NCBI RefSeq assembly: GCF_018390695.1
Contig: NZ_JAHBGF010000033.1
Span: forward strand, 180,246 to 244,245
Source: Ancylobacter sonchi
GTDB lineage: Bacteria > Pseudomonadota > Alphaproteobacteria > Rhizobiales > Xanthobacteraceae
Length of the DNA stretch: 64,000 bases
Direction: 5' to 3'
In this document: in pieces, positions 15,918 to 24,785 of the stretch
Numbering within the stretch: the stretch's first letter is position 1
Layout: every line of letters begins with the position of its first letter
The notes under the pieces: generated by a model
What the model was told of the DNA's origin: nothing
Seen by the model: the letters and a program-made list of their open reading frames with translations, nothing else
Database searches by the model: none
Made by a program: the position numbers and the translations under genes

Positions 15918-17042
15918 ATGCGCCGTTCACCCTTAGCCCTTGTCCTCGCGCTCGCCTCGCAAATGGGGCAGGCGGCGCAGGGCGTGCCCGTCGTCGCGGC
16001 CGCCGCTTCGCTTCTGAGCACCTTCTTCGTCGGCCGCGCCGATGCCGCCGCGCTCTCGGCGCCCGAGGTGGTGGAGAGCTGGCTGCTGCCGCGCTATGAC
16101 ACGCTGCTCGCCGAGGCCCGCGCCAATCGCGAGGCCTGGCAGGCCTTCTGCGCCGCGCCGTCGCAGGCTGGCATCGCCGGGCTCAAGACCCGCTTCGGCG
16201 CGGTGTCGGATAGCTGGGCGGCGGTGGAGTTCATCACCTTCGGCCCGGTGATGCTGTCGCTGCGGTCCGACCGGATGAACCTGTTCCCCGAGCGGCGCAA
16301 CGCCGTCGGGCGCTCGCTCGCCGATCTCGTCGCCGATCCGACCGACGAGCGGCTGCATGCCGAGCGCTTCCCCCGCCTCAGCGCCGCCGCGCAGGGCCTG
16401 CCGGCGCTGGAGCGCCTGCTCTATGACGACAATGCCGACGCGCTGCTGCTGTCGGGTGCCGAGGCGCCGCGCCGCTGCGCCATCGGCCTCGCCATCGCCA
16501 CCAATATCGAGGCCATCGCCAGCGAGATCCGCCAGGGCTGGGGCAACCGGCAGGACGGCCTGCTGGCACAGCTGATCGCCGGCAAGTCCGATCCGGTGTA
16601 TTTCCCCGATCCCTCGGCGCTGATGAACCAGATCGTCACCGATCTCGCCGGTGCCTATCAGCGCGTCGTCGACCAGCGCATGCTCGCCGTGCTCGGCAAG
16701 ACGGCGGACGATGCCAAGCCGCTCACGGCCGACCGCCGACGCAGCGGTCGCTCCAAGGCCACCATCGTCGCCATGATCACCAGCGCCGACTCGCTCGGCA
16801 CCCGGCTCGGCGAAGGGCTCGACCCCAAGGGTCGCGAGGCGCTCGACAAGGCGTTCGCCGCCGCCGATGCCACCGCGGCGAAGCTGCCGGACGACATCGG
16901 CGCTGCCACCAAGACCACGCAGGGGCGTAAGGCGCTGCACGACGCCATCACCGTCTTCAAGGCAGCACAGACGAGCGTCGCCGATCCGCTCGCCTCCGGG
17001 CTCGGCGTCGCGCTCGGCTTCAATTCCCTCGATGGCGATTAG
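15918..17042 (+). CDS. Second imelysin family protein, lacking the HxxE histidine
   Basis: 374 residues with an N-terminal export signal that is rather long (up to VGRADA near residue 44). The body matches imelysin: EVVESWLLPRYDTLLAEA, AWQAFCAAP, FGPVMLSLRSDRMNLFPERRN and GLPALERLLYDD. At the usual GxHxxE site the sequence is G160-L-P162-A-L-E165, proline replacing histidine, as in the second imelysin of such clusters. Its metal binding may therefore differ from the first imelysin. Starts 27 bp after the di-haem gene and is followed after 9 bp by the DUF1513 gene, so co-transcription is very likely. Confidence 0.88.
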   Translation: MRRSPLALVLALASQMGQAAQGVPVVAAAASLLSTFFVGRADAAALSAPEVVESWLLPRYDTLLAEARANREAWQAFCAAPSQAGIAGLKTRFGAVSDSWAAVEFITFGPVMLSLRSDRMNLFPERRNAVGRSLADLVADPTDERLHAERFPRLSAAAQGLPALERLLYDDNADALLLSGAEAPRRCAIGLAIATNIEAIASEIRQGWGNRQDGLLAQLIAGKSDPVYFPDPSALMNQIVTDLAGAYQRVVDQRMLAVLGKTADDAKPLTADRRRSGRSKATIVAMITSADSLGTRLGEGLDPKGREALDKAFAAADATAAKLPDDIGAATKTTQGRKALHDAITVFKAAQTSVADPLASGLGVALGFNSLDGD

Positions 17043-17051
17043 GAGGCCGAG

Positions 17052-18164
17052 ATGGGCGCACTTTCCGCCACCCGCCGCAACCTGCTTGCCGGCCTCGGCG
17101 GGCTGATGGCGATGCCGCGCGCGCTGCTCGGCGCCGCCCATGCGCGCGACCACCTGCTCGACGCCGAATGGCTGGCGACCGCCGGGGTTGAGGGCGGCTT
17201 CGCGCCGGTGGTGCTCTCCGCCGATTTCGATGCCACCACGGTGGGACACGGCGCCCAGCGGCTGCACTGGGTGGAACCGAGCCCGGACGGGCGCACCGCC
17301 GTGGCGGTGGCGCGCCGCCCCGGCACCACCGCCGTGCTGTTCGACCGCCGCGCCGGCCAGGTGCTCGCCAGCTTCGAGCCGGGCCAGGGGCGCGTGTTCT
17401 CCGGCCATGGCCGGTTCGTCGAGGGCGGCCGGCGCTTCTACGCGGTGGAGATCGAGCGGGAGAGCGGGCAGGGCGTCGTCTCGCTGCGCGAGGTGGCGGA
17501 CGGCTTTTCGGTGGTGGCCGAATGGGCGTCGTCCGGCATCGGCCCGCACGACATGCTGCCGGCGCTCGGCGGGCTGGTGGTCGCCAATGGCGGCATCGAG
17601 CCGCACACGCCGGAGGCGCTCGGCGCCGAGGTCGCCGATGCCAGCGTCGCCATCCTCGATCCGGCGAGCGGGCAAATACGCGCGGTCGGTGCGCTCGACG
17701 GCGACCTCGTCTCGCTGTCGCTGCGCCATCTCGCCCGTTCGGATGACGGGCTGGTGGTGGTGGCGGCGCAGGACCTGCTCAACGATTCCATCGCCCGGCC
17801 GCTGGTCTATGCCGTGGAGCCGGACGGGCGGCTGCGCGCCTTCGACGCGCCGGACGAGGCGTGGCGTGGCTTCCGCACCTATATCGGCTCGGTGGCGGTC
17901 GACCGCTCCGGCCGCTATGTCGCCGCCGCCAGCCCGCGCGGCAATCGCGTCGCGGTGTGGACGCGCGAGGGACGCTTCCTCGGCGGCGTGCCGCTGGTCG
18001 ATGGCTGCGGCCTCGCCCCCACCCAGGAGGGCGGGCGCTTCCTCGCCACCTCCGGGCTCGGCGAGGTCGTGCTGATCGGCGTCGACGACGAGGGGGTAGG
18101 GGTGATCGCCCGGCGCTCCGGCGGGCCGCGCTTCGACAATCACGCGGTGCTGGTGGGCGCCTGA
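17052..18164 (+). CDS. DUF1513 family exported protein
   Basis: 370 residues. The N-terminus ATRRNLLAGLGGLMAMPRALLGAAHA looks like a twin-arginine signal. The remainder is rich in repeated strand patterns (HWVEPSPDGRTAVAVARRPGT, ASPRGNRVAVWTREGRFLGGVPLVDGCGLAPT) that suggest a beta-propeller. DUF1513 proteins are the usual last member of imelysin-DUF1111-imelysin clusters; their activity is unknown. Ends the run; a terminator-like hairpin follows at 18192. Confidence 0.88.
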   Translation: MGALSATRRNLLAGLGGLMAMPRALLGAAHARDHLLDAEWLATAGVEGGFAPVVLSADFDATTVGHGAQRLHWVEPSPDGRTAVAVARRPGTTAVLFDRRAGQVLASFEPGQGRVFSGHGRFVEGGRRFYAVEIERESGQGVVSLREVADGFSVVAEWASSGIGPHDMLPALGGLVVANGGIEPHTPEALGAEVADASVAILDPASGQIRAVGALDGDLVSLSLRHLARSDDGLVVVAAQDLLNDSIARPLVYAVEPDGRLRAFDAPDEAWRGFRTYIGSVAVDRSGRYVAAASPRGNRVAVWTREGRFLGGVPLVDGCGLAPTQEGGRFLATSGLGEVVLIGVDDEGVGVIARRSGGPRFDNHAVLVGA

Positions 18165-18191
18165 TTCGGCGGTCCCGCGGGTCTTTCTGCG

Positions 18192-18220
18192 GGCCTGCCA
18201 CCAAAGCGGGCCTTCCCTTT
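18192..18220 (+). terminator. Possible terminator of the iron cluster
   Basis: GGCCTGC / GCGGGCC pair (7 bp with one G-U) with a 7-nt loop, followed by TTCCCTTTT, 28 bp after the DUF1513 stop. The stem is short, so the call is moderate. Confidence 0.5.
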
Positions 18221-18289
18221 TGCAAGCGGCGGACCGATAAGACAGAGGCGCGATGTCAGATCGCGTTATTTTACGCGGACGCGCTGTAA

Positions 18290-19441
18290 ATGAATTCGAT
18301 CTTCGCCGGGCTTCCCACCACCGTCTTCGAGACCATGTCGCAGCTGGCGCGCCAGCATGGCGCGGTGAATCTCGGCCAGGGCTTCCCCGACGATCCCGGC
18401 CCGCGCGACGTGCGCGAGAAGGCGGCGCAGGCGGTGCTCGACGGCTGGAACCAGTACCCGCCGATGATGGGCGTGCCGGAGCTGCGGCAGGCGGCGGCGG
18501 CGCATTACCGCCACTGGCAGGGGCTCGATCTCGATCCCGGCGAGATCATGGTGACCTCCGGCGCCACCGAGGCGATCGCCGGCGCGCTGCTGGCGCTGAT
18601 CGAGCCGGGCGACGAGGTGGTGCTGTTCCAGCCGCTCTACGACGCCTATCTCCCGCTGGTCGAGCGGGCCGGCGGCGTGCCGCGCCTCGCCCGCCTGACC
18701 CCGCCGCACTGGCGGCTGACCGAGGAGGTACTGGCGAGCGCCTTCACGCCGAACACCCGCGTCGTGCTGTTCAACAACCCGCACAACCCGACCGGCCGCG
18801 TGTTCGAGCGCGACGAGCTGGAACTGCTGGCCGAGTTCTGCCGGCGCTCCGGCGCGGTGCTGGTCGCCGACGAGGTGTGGGAGCATGTGGTGTTCGACGC
18901 CCGCCGTCATGTCTCGGTGCTGTCGCTGCCGGGCCTGCGCGAGCGCAGCGTGAAGATCGCCTCCGCCGGCAAGATCTTTGGCATGACCGGCTGGAAGGTC
19001 GGCATGGTCTGCGCGGCGCCGGAACTGATGAAGGGCCTGTCCAAGGCGCATCAGTTTCTCACCTTCACCACTCCGCCGTCGCTGCAGCACGCCTTCGCCT
19101 ATGGGCTCGGCAAGGACCCCGCCTGGTTCGAGGGCATGCGCGCCGGGTTGCAGCGCTCGCGCGACCGGCTGGCCGATGGGCTCGCCGCGATCGGCCTGAC
19201 GCCGCTGCCGAGCGCCGGCACCTACTTCCTCAATGTCGACCTCGCCGCCATCGATCCGCGGTTGGACGACGAGGCGTTCTGCCGCGACATGGTGGAGCGC
19301 CACGGCGTCGCCGCCATCCCGGTCTCGGCCTTCTATGCGCGCGACGCGGTGCGCAGCGTGGTGCGGTTCTGCTTCGCCAAGACCGACGCCACGCTCGACG
19401 CCGCGCTCGACCGGCTGGAGCGGCTGCGGCAGGCGGCGTGA
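18290..19441 (+). CDS. PLP-dependent aminotransferase, class I/II (methionine/aspartate type)
   Basis: 383 residues. Fold type I marks: the N-terminal NLGQGFPDDPGP, GATEAIAGALLALIEPGDEVVLFQPLYDAY, NNPHNPTGRVF, VADEVWEHVVFD and the PLP lysine in SAGKIFGMTGWKVG. The NLGQGFPD start and the order of motifs fit the YbdL/kynurenine-aminotransferase-like group that acts on methionine, glutamine or aromatic amino acids. Cytoplasmic. Its own gene, 230 bp before urtA on the same strand; the sigma-54 promoter lies between them, so it is not required to be part of the urea operon. Confidence 0.88.
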   Translation: MNSIFAGLPTTVFETMSQLARQHGAVNLGQGFPDDPGPRDVREKAAQAVLDGWNQYPPMMGVPELRQAAAAHYRHWQGLDLDPGEIMVTSGATEAIAGALLALIEPGDEVVLFQPLYDAYLPLVERAGGVPRLARLTPPHWRLTEEVLASAFTPNTRVVLFNNPHNPTGRVFERDELELLAEFCRRSGAVLVADEVWEHVVFDARRHVSVLSLPGLRERSVKIASAGKIFGMTGWKVGMVCAAPELMKGLSKAHQFLTFTTPPSLQHAFAYGLGKDPAWFEGMRAGLQRSRDRLADGLAAIGLTPLPSAGTYFLNVDLAAIDPRLDDEAFCRDMVERHGVAAIPVSAFYARDAVRSVVRFCFAKTDATLDAALDRLERLRQAA

Positions 19442-19594
19442 AATTGCCGCCTGATCCTGCCGGGCGTTTGGGCGCGGCTGGGAACTCTGCATACAGGTCG
19501 CTCAGCCGAGCGGCATTTGCTCAATTTTTGATCTAATTTCCGAATGACGCGTGGCTCTGCGGCATTCGACGTATTGCGTTTCCCGAAAGTTGGT

Positions 19595-19611
19595 TTGGCA
19601 CGGGCGTTGCA
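19595..19611 (+). promoter_or_regulatory. Sigma-54 (RpoN) promoter of the urea operon
   Basis: TTGGCACGGGCGTTGCA matches the -24/-12 consensus YTGGCACGRNNNTTGCW at every fixed position; GG and GC are 12 bp apart. Transcription would start near 19622, about 50 bp before the urtA ATG. Sigma-54 with NtrC is the classic nitrogen-limitation switch, which suits urea uptake. No convincing NtrC site was picked out upstream. Confidence 0.85.
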
Positions 19612-19670
19612 ACCCTGCCTTCCGGCACGCGGACGGGGGTCCTGCGTGTGAACTCCAGAAGGGAACAACT

Positions 19671-20975
19671 ATGTCTAATCTGTTCTCCCATGCGCGCCGC
19701 GTGGCTGGCCGCGCCATGGCCGGCGCTGCCGCCCTGGCGATTGCCGGTGTCGCCGTGCCCGCCGCTGCCCAGGAAACGATCAAGGTTGGCGTCCTCCACT
19801 CTCTGTCCGGCACCATGGCCATCTCGGAGACGACGCTGAAGGATACCGTGCTGTTCATGGTCGACCAGCAGAACGCCGCCGGCGGCGTTCTCGGCAAGAA
19901 GCTGGTCCCGGTCGTGGTCGATCCGGCCTCCAACTGGCCGCTCTTCGCCGAGAAGGCTCGTGAACTGCTGGCCAAGGAAAAGGTCGCGGTGGTGTTCGGC
20001 TGCTGGACCTCGGTGTCGCGCAAGTCGGTGCTGCCGGTGTTCAAGGAGCTCAACGGCATCCTGTTCTACCCCGTCCAGTACGAGGGCGAGGAGAGCGAGC
20101 GCAACGTGTTCTACACTGGCGCCGCCCCGAACCAGCAGGCGATCCCCGCCGTCGACTACCTGATGGAGAACGAGGGTGTGAAGCGCTGGGTGCTCGCCGG
20201 CACCGACTACGTCTATCCGCGCACCACCAACAAGATCCTCGAGGCCTATCTGAAGTCCAAGGGCGTCGCCGCCGAGGACATCATGATCAACTACACGCCG
20301 TTCGGTCACTCCGACTGGCAGACCATCGTCGCCGACATCAAGAAGTTCGGCTCGGCGGGCAAGAAGACCGCCGTGGTCTCGACCATCAACGGCGACGCCA
20401 ACGTGCCGTTCTACAAGGAACTCGGCAACCAGGGCATCAAGGCGACCGACATCCCGGTCGTGGCTTTCTCGGTGGGTGAGGAAGAGCTCGCCGGCATCGA
20501 CACCAAGCCGCTGGTCGGCCATCTCGCTGCCTGGAACTACTTCCAGTCGGTCGACGTGCCGGAGAACGCCGACTTCATCAAGAAGTGGCGCGGCTACATC
20601 AAGAACGACAAGCGCGTGACCAACGACCCGATGGAAGCCACCGTCATCGGCTTCAACATGTGGGTCAAGGCGGTCGAGAAGGCCGGCACCACCGATCCGG
20701 ACAAGGTCATCCCGGCGCTGATCGGCGTTTCCGTGCCGAACCTGACCGGCGGCTTCTCCACCATGATGCCGAACCACCACATCACCAAGCCGGTGCTGAT
20801 CGGCGAAATCAAGGATGACGGCCAGTTCGACGTCGTCGAGAAGACCCCCGGCCTGATCGTCGCCGAAGAATGGTCGCCGTATCTCGAAGGTTCCAAGGAC
20901 CTGATCGCCGATTGGCGCTCGCCGATGAACTGCGGCAACTTCAACGTCAAGACCGGCAAGTGCGGCGCGCAGTGA
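19671..20975 (+). CDS. urtA: Urea ABC transporter substrate-binding protein
   Basis: 434 residues. A signal peptide (MAGAAALAIAGVAVPAAAQ, cleavage near 36) precedes a type I periplasmic-binding fold: IKVGVLHSLSGTMAISETTLKDTVLFMVDQQNAAGG, FGCWTSVSRKSVLPVFKE, LFYPVQYEGEESERNVFYTGAAPNQQAIPAVDYL are characteristic of UrtA. It delivers urea to UrtBC in the inner membrane. ATG at 19671 follows AAGGGA. First gene of urtABCDE-ureDABCEFG under a sigma-54 promoter. The last 15 bp including the stop are duplicated just downstream. Confidence 0.97.
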   Translation: MSNLFSHARRVAGRAMAGAAALAIAGVAVPAAAQETIKVGVLHSLSGTMAISETTLKDTVLFMVDQQNAAGGVLGKKLVPVVVDPASNWPLFAEKARELLAKEKVAVVFGCWTSVSRKSVLPVFKELNGILFYPVQYEGEESERNVFYTGAAPNQQAIPAVDYLMENEGVKRWVLAGTDYVYPRTTNKILEAYLKSKGVAAEDIMINYTPFGHSDWQTIVADIKKFGSAGKKTAVVSTINGDANVPFYKELGNQGIKATDIPVVAFSVGEEELAGIDTKPLVGHLAAWNYFQSVDVPENADFIKKWRGYIKNDKRVTNDPMEATVIGFNMWVKAVEKAGTTDPDKVIPALIGVSVPNLTGGFSTMMPNHHITKPVLIGEIKDDGQFDVVEKTPGLIVAEEWSPYLEGSKDLIADWRSPMNCGNFNVKTGKCGAQ

Positions 20976-20992
20976 CCTGCGGCGCGCAGTGA
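20961..20992 (+). repeat. 15-bp tandem duplication across the urtA stop codon
   Basis: TGCGGCGCGCAGTGA occurs at 20961-20975 (last codons and stop) and again at 20978-20992, separated by CC. A recent local duplication with no effect on the protein. Confidence 0.9.
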
Positions 20993-21143
20993 TGCGCGGC
21001 CGATGAGGGACGGTCCGGCCGGTTTCCGCCCGATGCGGATGGCCCGACCCACCTTTCTCGATCGACCCGGCGGCGGGCGCGACCCGCCGCCGGGCGACTC
21101 GCCGCCGGACCGCTTCCGGCTCCATCCGCACTCGCACCGACGG

Positions 21144-22790
21144 ATGACGATGATTTCCCGTGGCCTTCCCAGCCGTCTCGGCTGCGTGCTGCTCCTCGCC
21201 CTCGGCCTGATCGCCGGCGCCCTCCTGCTGCCGCGCGCTGCCGTCGCCCAGGGAGCGGCGCCCGACATCAGCACCCCGCTGGCCCAGCTCACCACCGACA
21301 AATATGACGACACCGAAGCCGCGCTCGGGGCGCTCGCCTTGAGTGGCAGCCCGGCGGCCGCCGGTATTGTCGCGGCTCTGGCCGATGGGCGGCTGATGTA
21401 CAGCCCGGCCACCAGGCAGGTGCTGATCAAGACCCCGCAGGGCGGCCTCGTCGACGCCGCGACCGGTCAGCCGGTGGCCGAGGCGCCGCCGGGCGCGAAG
21501 GCGGTGCGGGTGAACAACCGCATCCGCCGCGCCATCGAGGCGGCGAGCGGCACGCTGGCGCTCGTCAATCCGGACCCGGCCAAGCGGCTGGAGGCCGCGA
21601 GTGCGGTGATGCGCGCCCGCGACGAGGCGGCGCTGCCGGCGCTCGACGCCGCGCTCGCCAAGGAGGCCGACGCCAAGGTGAAGTCGGCGCTGACGCTCGC
21701 CCGCGCCTCCATCCTGATCGGCAAGGCCGGCGTTCCCGACGCCGACCGCATCGCTGCCATCGCCACGGTGGGCGAGCAGGGCAACCAGGACGCGCTCGCC
21801 GTGCTGCGCAGCGTGCCGGCCGATGCTTCTCCGGCGGTGAAGGCGGCGGCGCAGGACGCCATCGCCGGCATCGAACGCAGCCTCGCCATCTGGTCGGTGG
21901 GCCAGAACATCTGGTACGGCGTCTCGCTCGGCTCGGTGCTGCTGCTCGCCGCCATCGGCCTCGCCATCACCTTCGGCGTGATGGGCGTCATCAACATGGC
22001 GCATGGCGAGATGGTGATGCTTGGCGCCTATGTGACCTTCGTGGTTCAGGAACTGATCCGCACCTACAATCCGGCGCTGTTCGACCTGTCGTTGCTGATC
22101 GCCATTCCCGTCGCCTTCCTGTTCACCGGGTTGATCGGCGTCCTGATCGAGCGCACGGTGATCCGCTTCCTCTACGGCCGGGCGCTGGAAACGCTGCTCG
22201 CCACCTGGGGCATCTCGTTGATCCTGCAGCAGGCGATCCGCACCGCCTTCGGCCCGACCAATCGCGAGGTCGGCGCGCCCGGCTGGATGTCCGGCGCCTT
22301 CGAGCTCGGCCAGCTGTCCATCACCTATGGCCGGCTGTGGATCATCGTCTTCGCGATGTTCGTGTTTGTCGCCCTGCTGGCGACGCTGCGGCTGACCCGC
22401 ATCGGGCTGGAGATGCGGGCGGTGACGCAGAACCGCCGCATGGCGGCCTCCATGGGCATCCGCACCAACTGGGTCGATGCCATGACCTTCGGCCTGGGCT
22501 CGGGGATCGCCGGCATCGCCGGGGTGGCGCTCAGCCAGATCGACAACGTGTCGCCCAATCTCGGCCAGAGCTACATCATCGACAGCTTCCTCGTCGTGGT
22601 GTTCGGCGGCGTGGGCAACCTCTGGGGCACGCTGGTCGGCGCCATGTCGCTCGGCATCGCCAACAAGATGCTGGAGCCCTATGCCGGCGCGGTGCTTGGC
22701 AAGATCGCGCTCTTGGTCATCGTCATCCTGTTCATCCAGAAGCGGCCGCGCGGCCTCTTCGCTCTCAAGGGGCGGGCGATCGAATCATGA
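21144..22790 (+). CDS. urtB: Urea ABC transporter permease UrtB
   Basis: 548 residues, long as expected for UrtB: signal sequence, an extracytoplasmic helical domain to about residue 250, then a LivH-type permease with about eight membrane segments beginning WYGVSLGSVLLLAAIGLAITFGVMGVINMAHGEMVMLGAY. Conserved DSFLVVVFGGVGNLWGTLVGA lies near the end. Start at ATG 21144 or 21150; the 168-bp gap after urtA holds only the small duplication. The stop overlaps the urtC start (ATGA). Confidence 0.96.
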   Translation: MTMISRGLPSRLGCVLLLALGLIAGALLLPRAAVAQGAAPDISTPLAQLTTDKYDDTEAALGALALSGSPAAAGIVAALADGRLMYSPATRQVLIKTPQGGLVDAATGQPVAEAPPGAKAVRVNNRIRRAIEAASGTLALVNPDPAKRLEAASAVMRARDEAALPALDAALAKEADAKVKSALTLARASILIGKAGVPDADRIAAIATVGEQGNQDALAVLRSVPADASPAVKAAAQDAIAGIERSLAIWSVGQNIWYGVSLGSVLLLAAIGLAITFGVMGVINMAHGEMVMLGAYVTFVVQELIRTYNPALFDLSLLIAIPVAFLFTGLIGVLIERTVIRFLYGRALETLLATWGISLILQQAIRTAFGPTNREVGAPGWMSGAFELGQLSITYGRLWIIVFAMFVFVALLATLRLTRIGLEMRAVTQNRRMAASMGIRTNWVDAMTFGLGSGIAGIAGVALSQIDNVSPNLGQSYIIDSFLVVVFGGVGNLWGTLVGAMSLGIANKMLEPYAGAVLGKIALLVIVILFIQKRPRGLFALKGRAIES

Positions 22791-23962
22791 GCAACGCCCT
22801 GACGCCGCAACCCGTGCTGCTCGGCAAGAGCGGCCTCGTCTTCCTCGCCGTGGTGTTGGGAGCCGCCGTGCTGGTGCCGGCGCTCAACCTGCTGACATCG
22901 CCGGACTCCGCCCTGCACGTGCCGACCTACGTCGTCTCGCTGCTCGGCAAGTACCTGACCTATGCGCTGCTCGCGCTGTCGGTCGACCTGATCTGGGGCT
23001 ATGTCGGCATCCTCTCGCTCGGCCATGGTGCGTTCTTCGCGCTCGGCGGCTATGCGATGGGCATGTACCTCATGCGCCAGATCGGCCCGCGTGGCGTCTA
23101 TGGCGACCCGGTGCTGCCGGACTTCATGGTGTTCCTGAACTGGAAGGAACTGCCGTGGTTCTGGCACGGCTTCGACATGTTCCCCTTCGCCGCGCTGATG
23201 GTGCTGTTGGCGCCGGGCATCCTCGCTCTGGTGTTCGGCTGGTTCGCCTTCCGCTCGCGCGTAACCGGCGTGTACCTATCGATCATCACCCAGGCGATGA
23301 CCTTCGCGCTGCTGCTGGCCTTCTTCCGCAACGACATGGGCTTCGGCGGCAATAACGGCCTCACCGACTTCAAGGACATACTCGGCTTCAACATCCAGGC
23401 CGACGGAACCCGCCTCGTGCTGTTCGTGCTCTCGGCGCTGGCGCTGGCGCTGGGCTACGTTCTGTGCCGCTTCCTGGTGCGTTCGCATTTCGGCAAGGTG
23501 CTGATCGCCATACGCGACGCCGAGACGCGGGTGCGCTTCACCGGCTACCGGGCGGAGAACTACAAGGTGGTGGCCTTCGTGGTCTCGGCCATGCTGGCCG
23601 GCATCGCCGGGGCGCTCTACGTGCCGCAGGTCGGCATCATCAATCCCGGCGAGTTCTCGCCCGCCAACTCCATCGAGATCATCGTCTGGGTGGCGGTGGG
23701 CGGACGCGGCACGCTGGTCGGCGCAGCGCTCGGCGCGGTGCTGGTGAACTACGCCAAGACCTATTTCACCTCCGGCCTGCTGGCGCCCTACTGGCTGTTC
23801 ATGCTGGGCGGCCTGTTCGTCGCGGTGACGCTGTTCCTGCCCAAGGGCATCGTCGGCACCTTCTACGACTGGCGCCGCGCCCGCGCGCCGGCGCCGGAGG
23901 ATCTGGCGCCCGACGATCTGGCGCCGCCCGACAAGCTGCCCGAACCCAAGCCGGCCGAGTGA
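22787..23962 (+). CDS. urtC: Urea ABC transporter permease UrtC
   Basis: 391 residues, LivM-type permease with about ten membrane segments. Recognisable stretches are GKYLTYALLALSVDLIWGYVGILSLGHGAFFALGGYAMGMYLM, GNNGLTDFKDILGF, and the cytoplasmic EAA-like loop IRDAETRVRFTGYRAENYKVVAFVVSAMLAG. The tail after TFYDWRRARAP is a short Pro/Asp repeat (APEDLAPDDLAPPDKLPEP). Its ATG overlaps the urtB stop by 4 nt, showing translational coupling. Confidence 0.97.
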   Translation: MSNALTPQPVLLGKSGLVFLAVVLGAAVLVPALNLLTSPDSALHVPTYVVSLLGKYLTYALLALSVDLIWGYVGILSLGHGAFFALGGYAMGMYLMRQIGPRGVYGDPVLPDFMVFLNWKELPWFWHGFDMFPFAALMVLLAPGILALVFGWFAFRSRVTGVYLSIITQAMTFALLLAFFRNDMGFGGNNGLTDFKDILGFNIQADGTRLVLFVLSALALALGYVLCRFLVRSHFGKVLIAIRDAETRVRFTGYRAENYKVVAFVVSAMLAGIAGALYVPQVGIINPGEFSPANSIEIIVWVAVGGRGTLVGAALGAVLVNYAKTYFTSGLLAPYWLFMLGGLFVAVTLFLPKGIVGTFYDWRRARAPAPEDLAPDDLAPPDKLPEPKPAE

Positions 23963-23972
23963 GGGGACCGAC

Positions 23973-24779
23973 ATGAGCGCAACCGACACGCTTGAACCCG
24001 ACGTCCCCGTAGAGGCCATCGCCAAGAAGGACCTGACCGAAGCGCTGCTCTATCTCGACGGCGTCACCGTGACCTTCGACGGCTTCCGGGCGCTGAACTC
24101 GCTGTCCTTCACCGTCGATCCCGGTGAGATGCGCGCCGTCATCGGACCGAACGGCGCCGGCAAGACGACGATGATGGACGTGATCACCGGCAAGACCCGC
24201 CCCGACAAGGGCGACGTCTTCTTCGCCGGTGGCACCACCGACCTCACCAAGCTCGACGAGACGCAGATCGCCACGCTCGGCATCGGCCGCAAGTTCCAGA
24301 AGCCGACCGTGTTCGAGATGCACACGGTGATCGACAATCTGCGCCTCGCGCTGAAGGGGCAGCGCGGCGCGCTCGCCAACATCTTCCGGCGCGAGACCGC
24401 CGCCGAGCGCGAGAAGATCGACGAGATCTTCGAGACCATCAAGCTGAGCGGGCACCGCGACCGACTCGGCGGCGCGCTGTCGCACGGGCAGAAGCAGTGG
24501 CTGGAGATTGGCATGCTGCTGGCGCAGGACCCGAAGCTGCTGCTGGTCGACGAGCCGGTGGCCGGCATGACCGACGCCGAGACGGCGCAGACCGCCGAAT
24601 TGCTGCGCGAGATCAACGCCAACGGCCATTCGGTGGTGGTGGTCGAGCACGACATGACCTTCGTGCGCGATCTCGGCGTGCGGGTGATGTGCCTGCACGA
24701 AGGGTCGGTGCTCGCCGAGGGCACGCTCGACCAGGTCAGCGCCAATGAGCGCGTCATCGAAGTCTATCTGGGGCGTTGA
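23973..24779 (+). CDS. urtD: Urea ABC transporter ATP-binding protein UrtD
   Basis: 268 residues. Walker A GPNGAGKT (58-65), signature LSHGQKQWLEIGMLL, Walker B LLLVDEPVAGM, and EHDMTFV with the switch histidine. LivG-type ATPase partner of UrtBC; the LSHGQ form of the signature and length are typical of UrtD. Starts 10 bp after urtC, ends 6 bp before urtE. Confidence 0.97.
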   Translation: MSATDTLEPDVPVEAIAKKDLTEALLYLDGVTVTFDGFRALNSLSFTVDPGEMRAVIGPNGAGKTTMMDVITGKTRPDKGDVFFAGGTTDLTKLDETQIATLGIGRKFQKPTVFEMHTVIDNLRLALKGQRGALANIFRRETAAEREKIDEIFETIKLSGHRDRLGGALSHGQKQWLEIGMLLAQDPKLLLVDEPVAGMTDAETAQTAELLREINANGHSVVVVEHDMTFVRDLGVRVMCLHEGSVLAEGTLDQVSANERVIEVYLGR

Positions 24780-24785
24780 GGGTTC

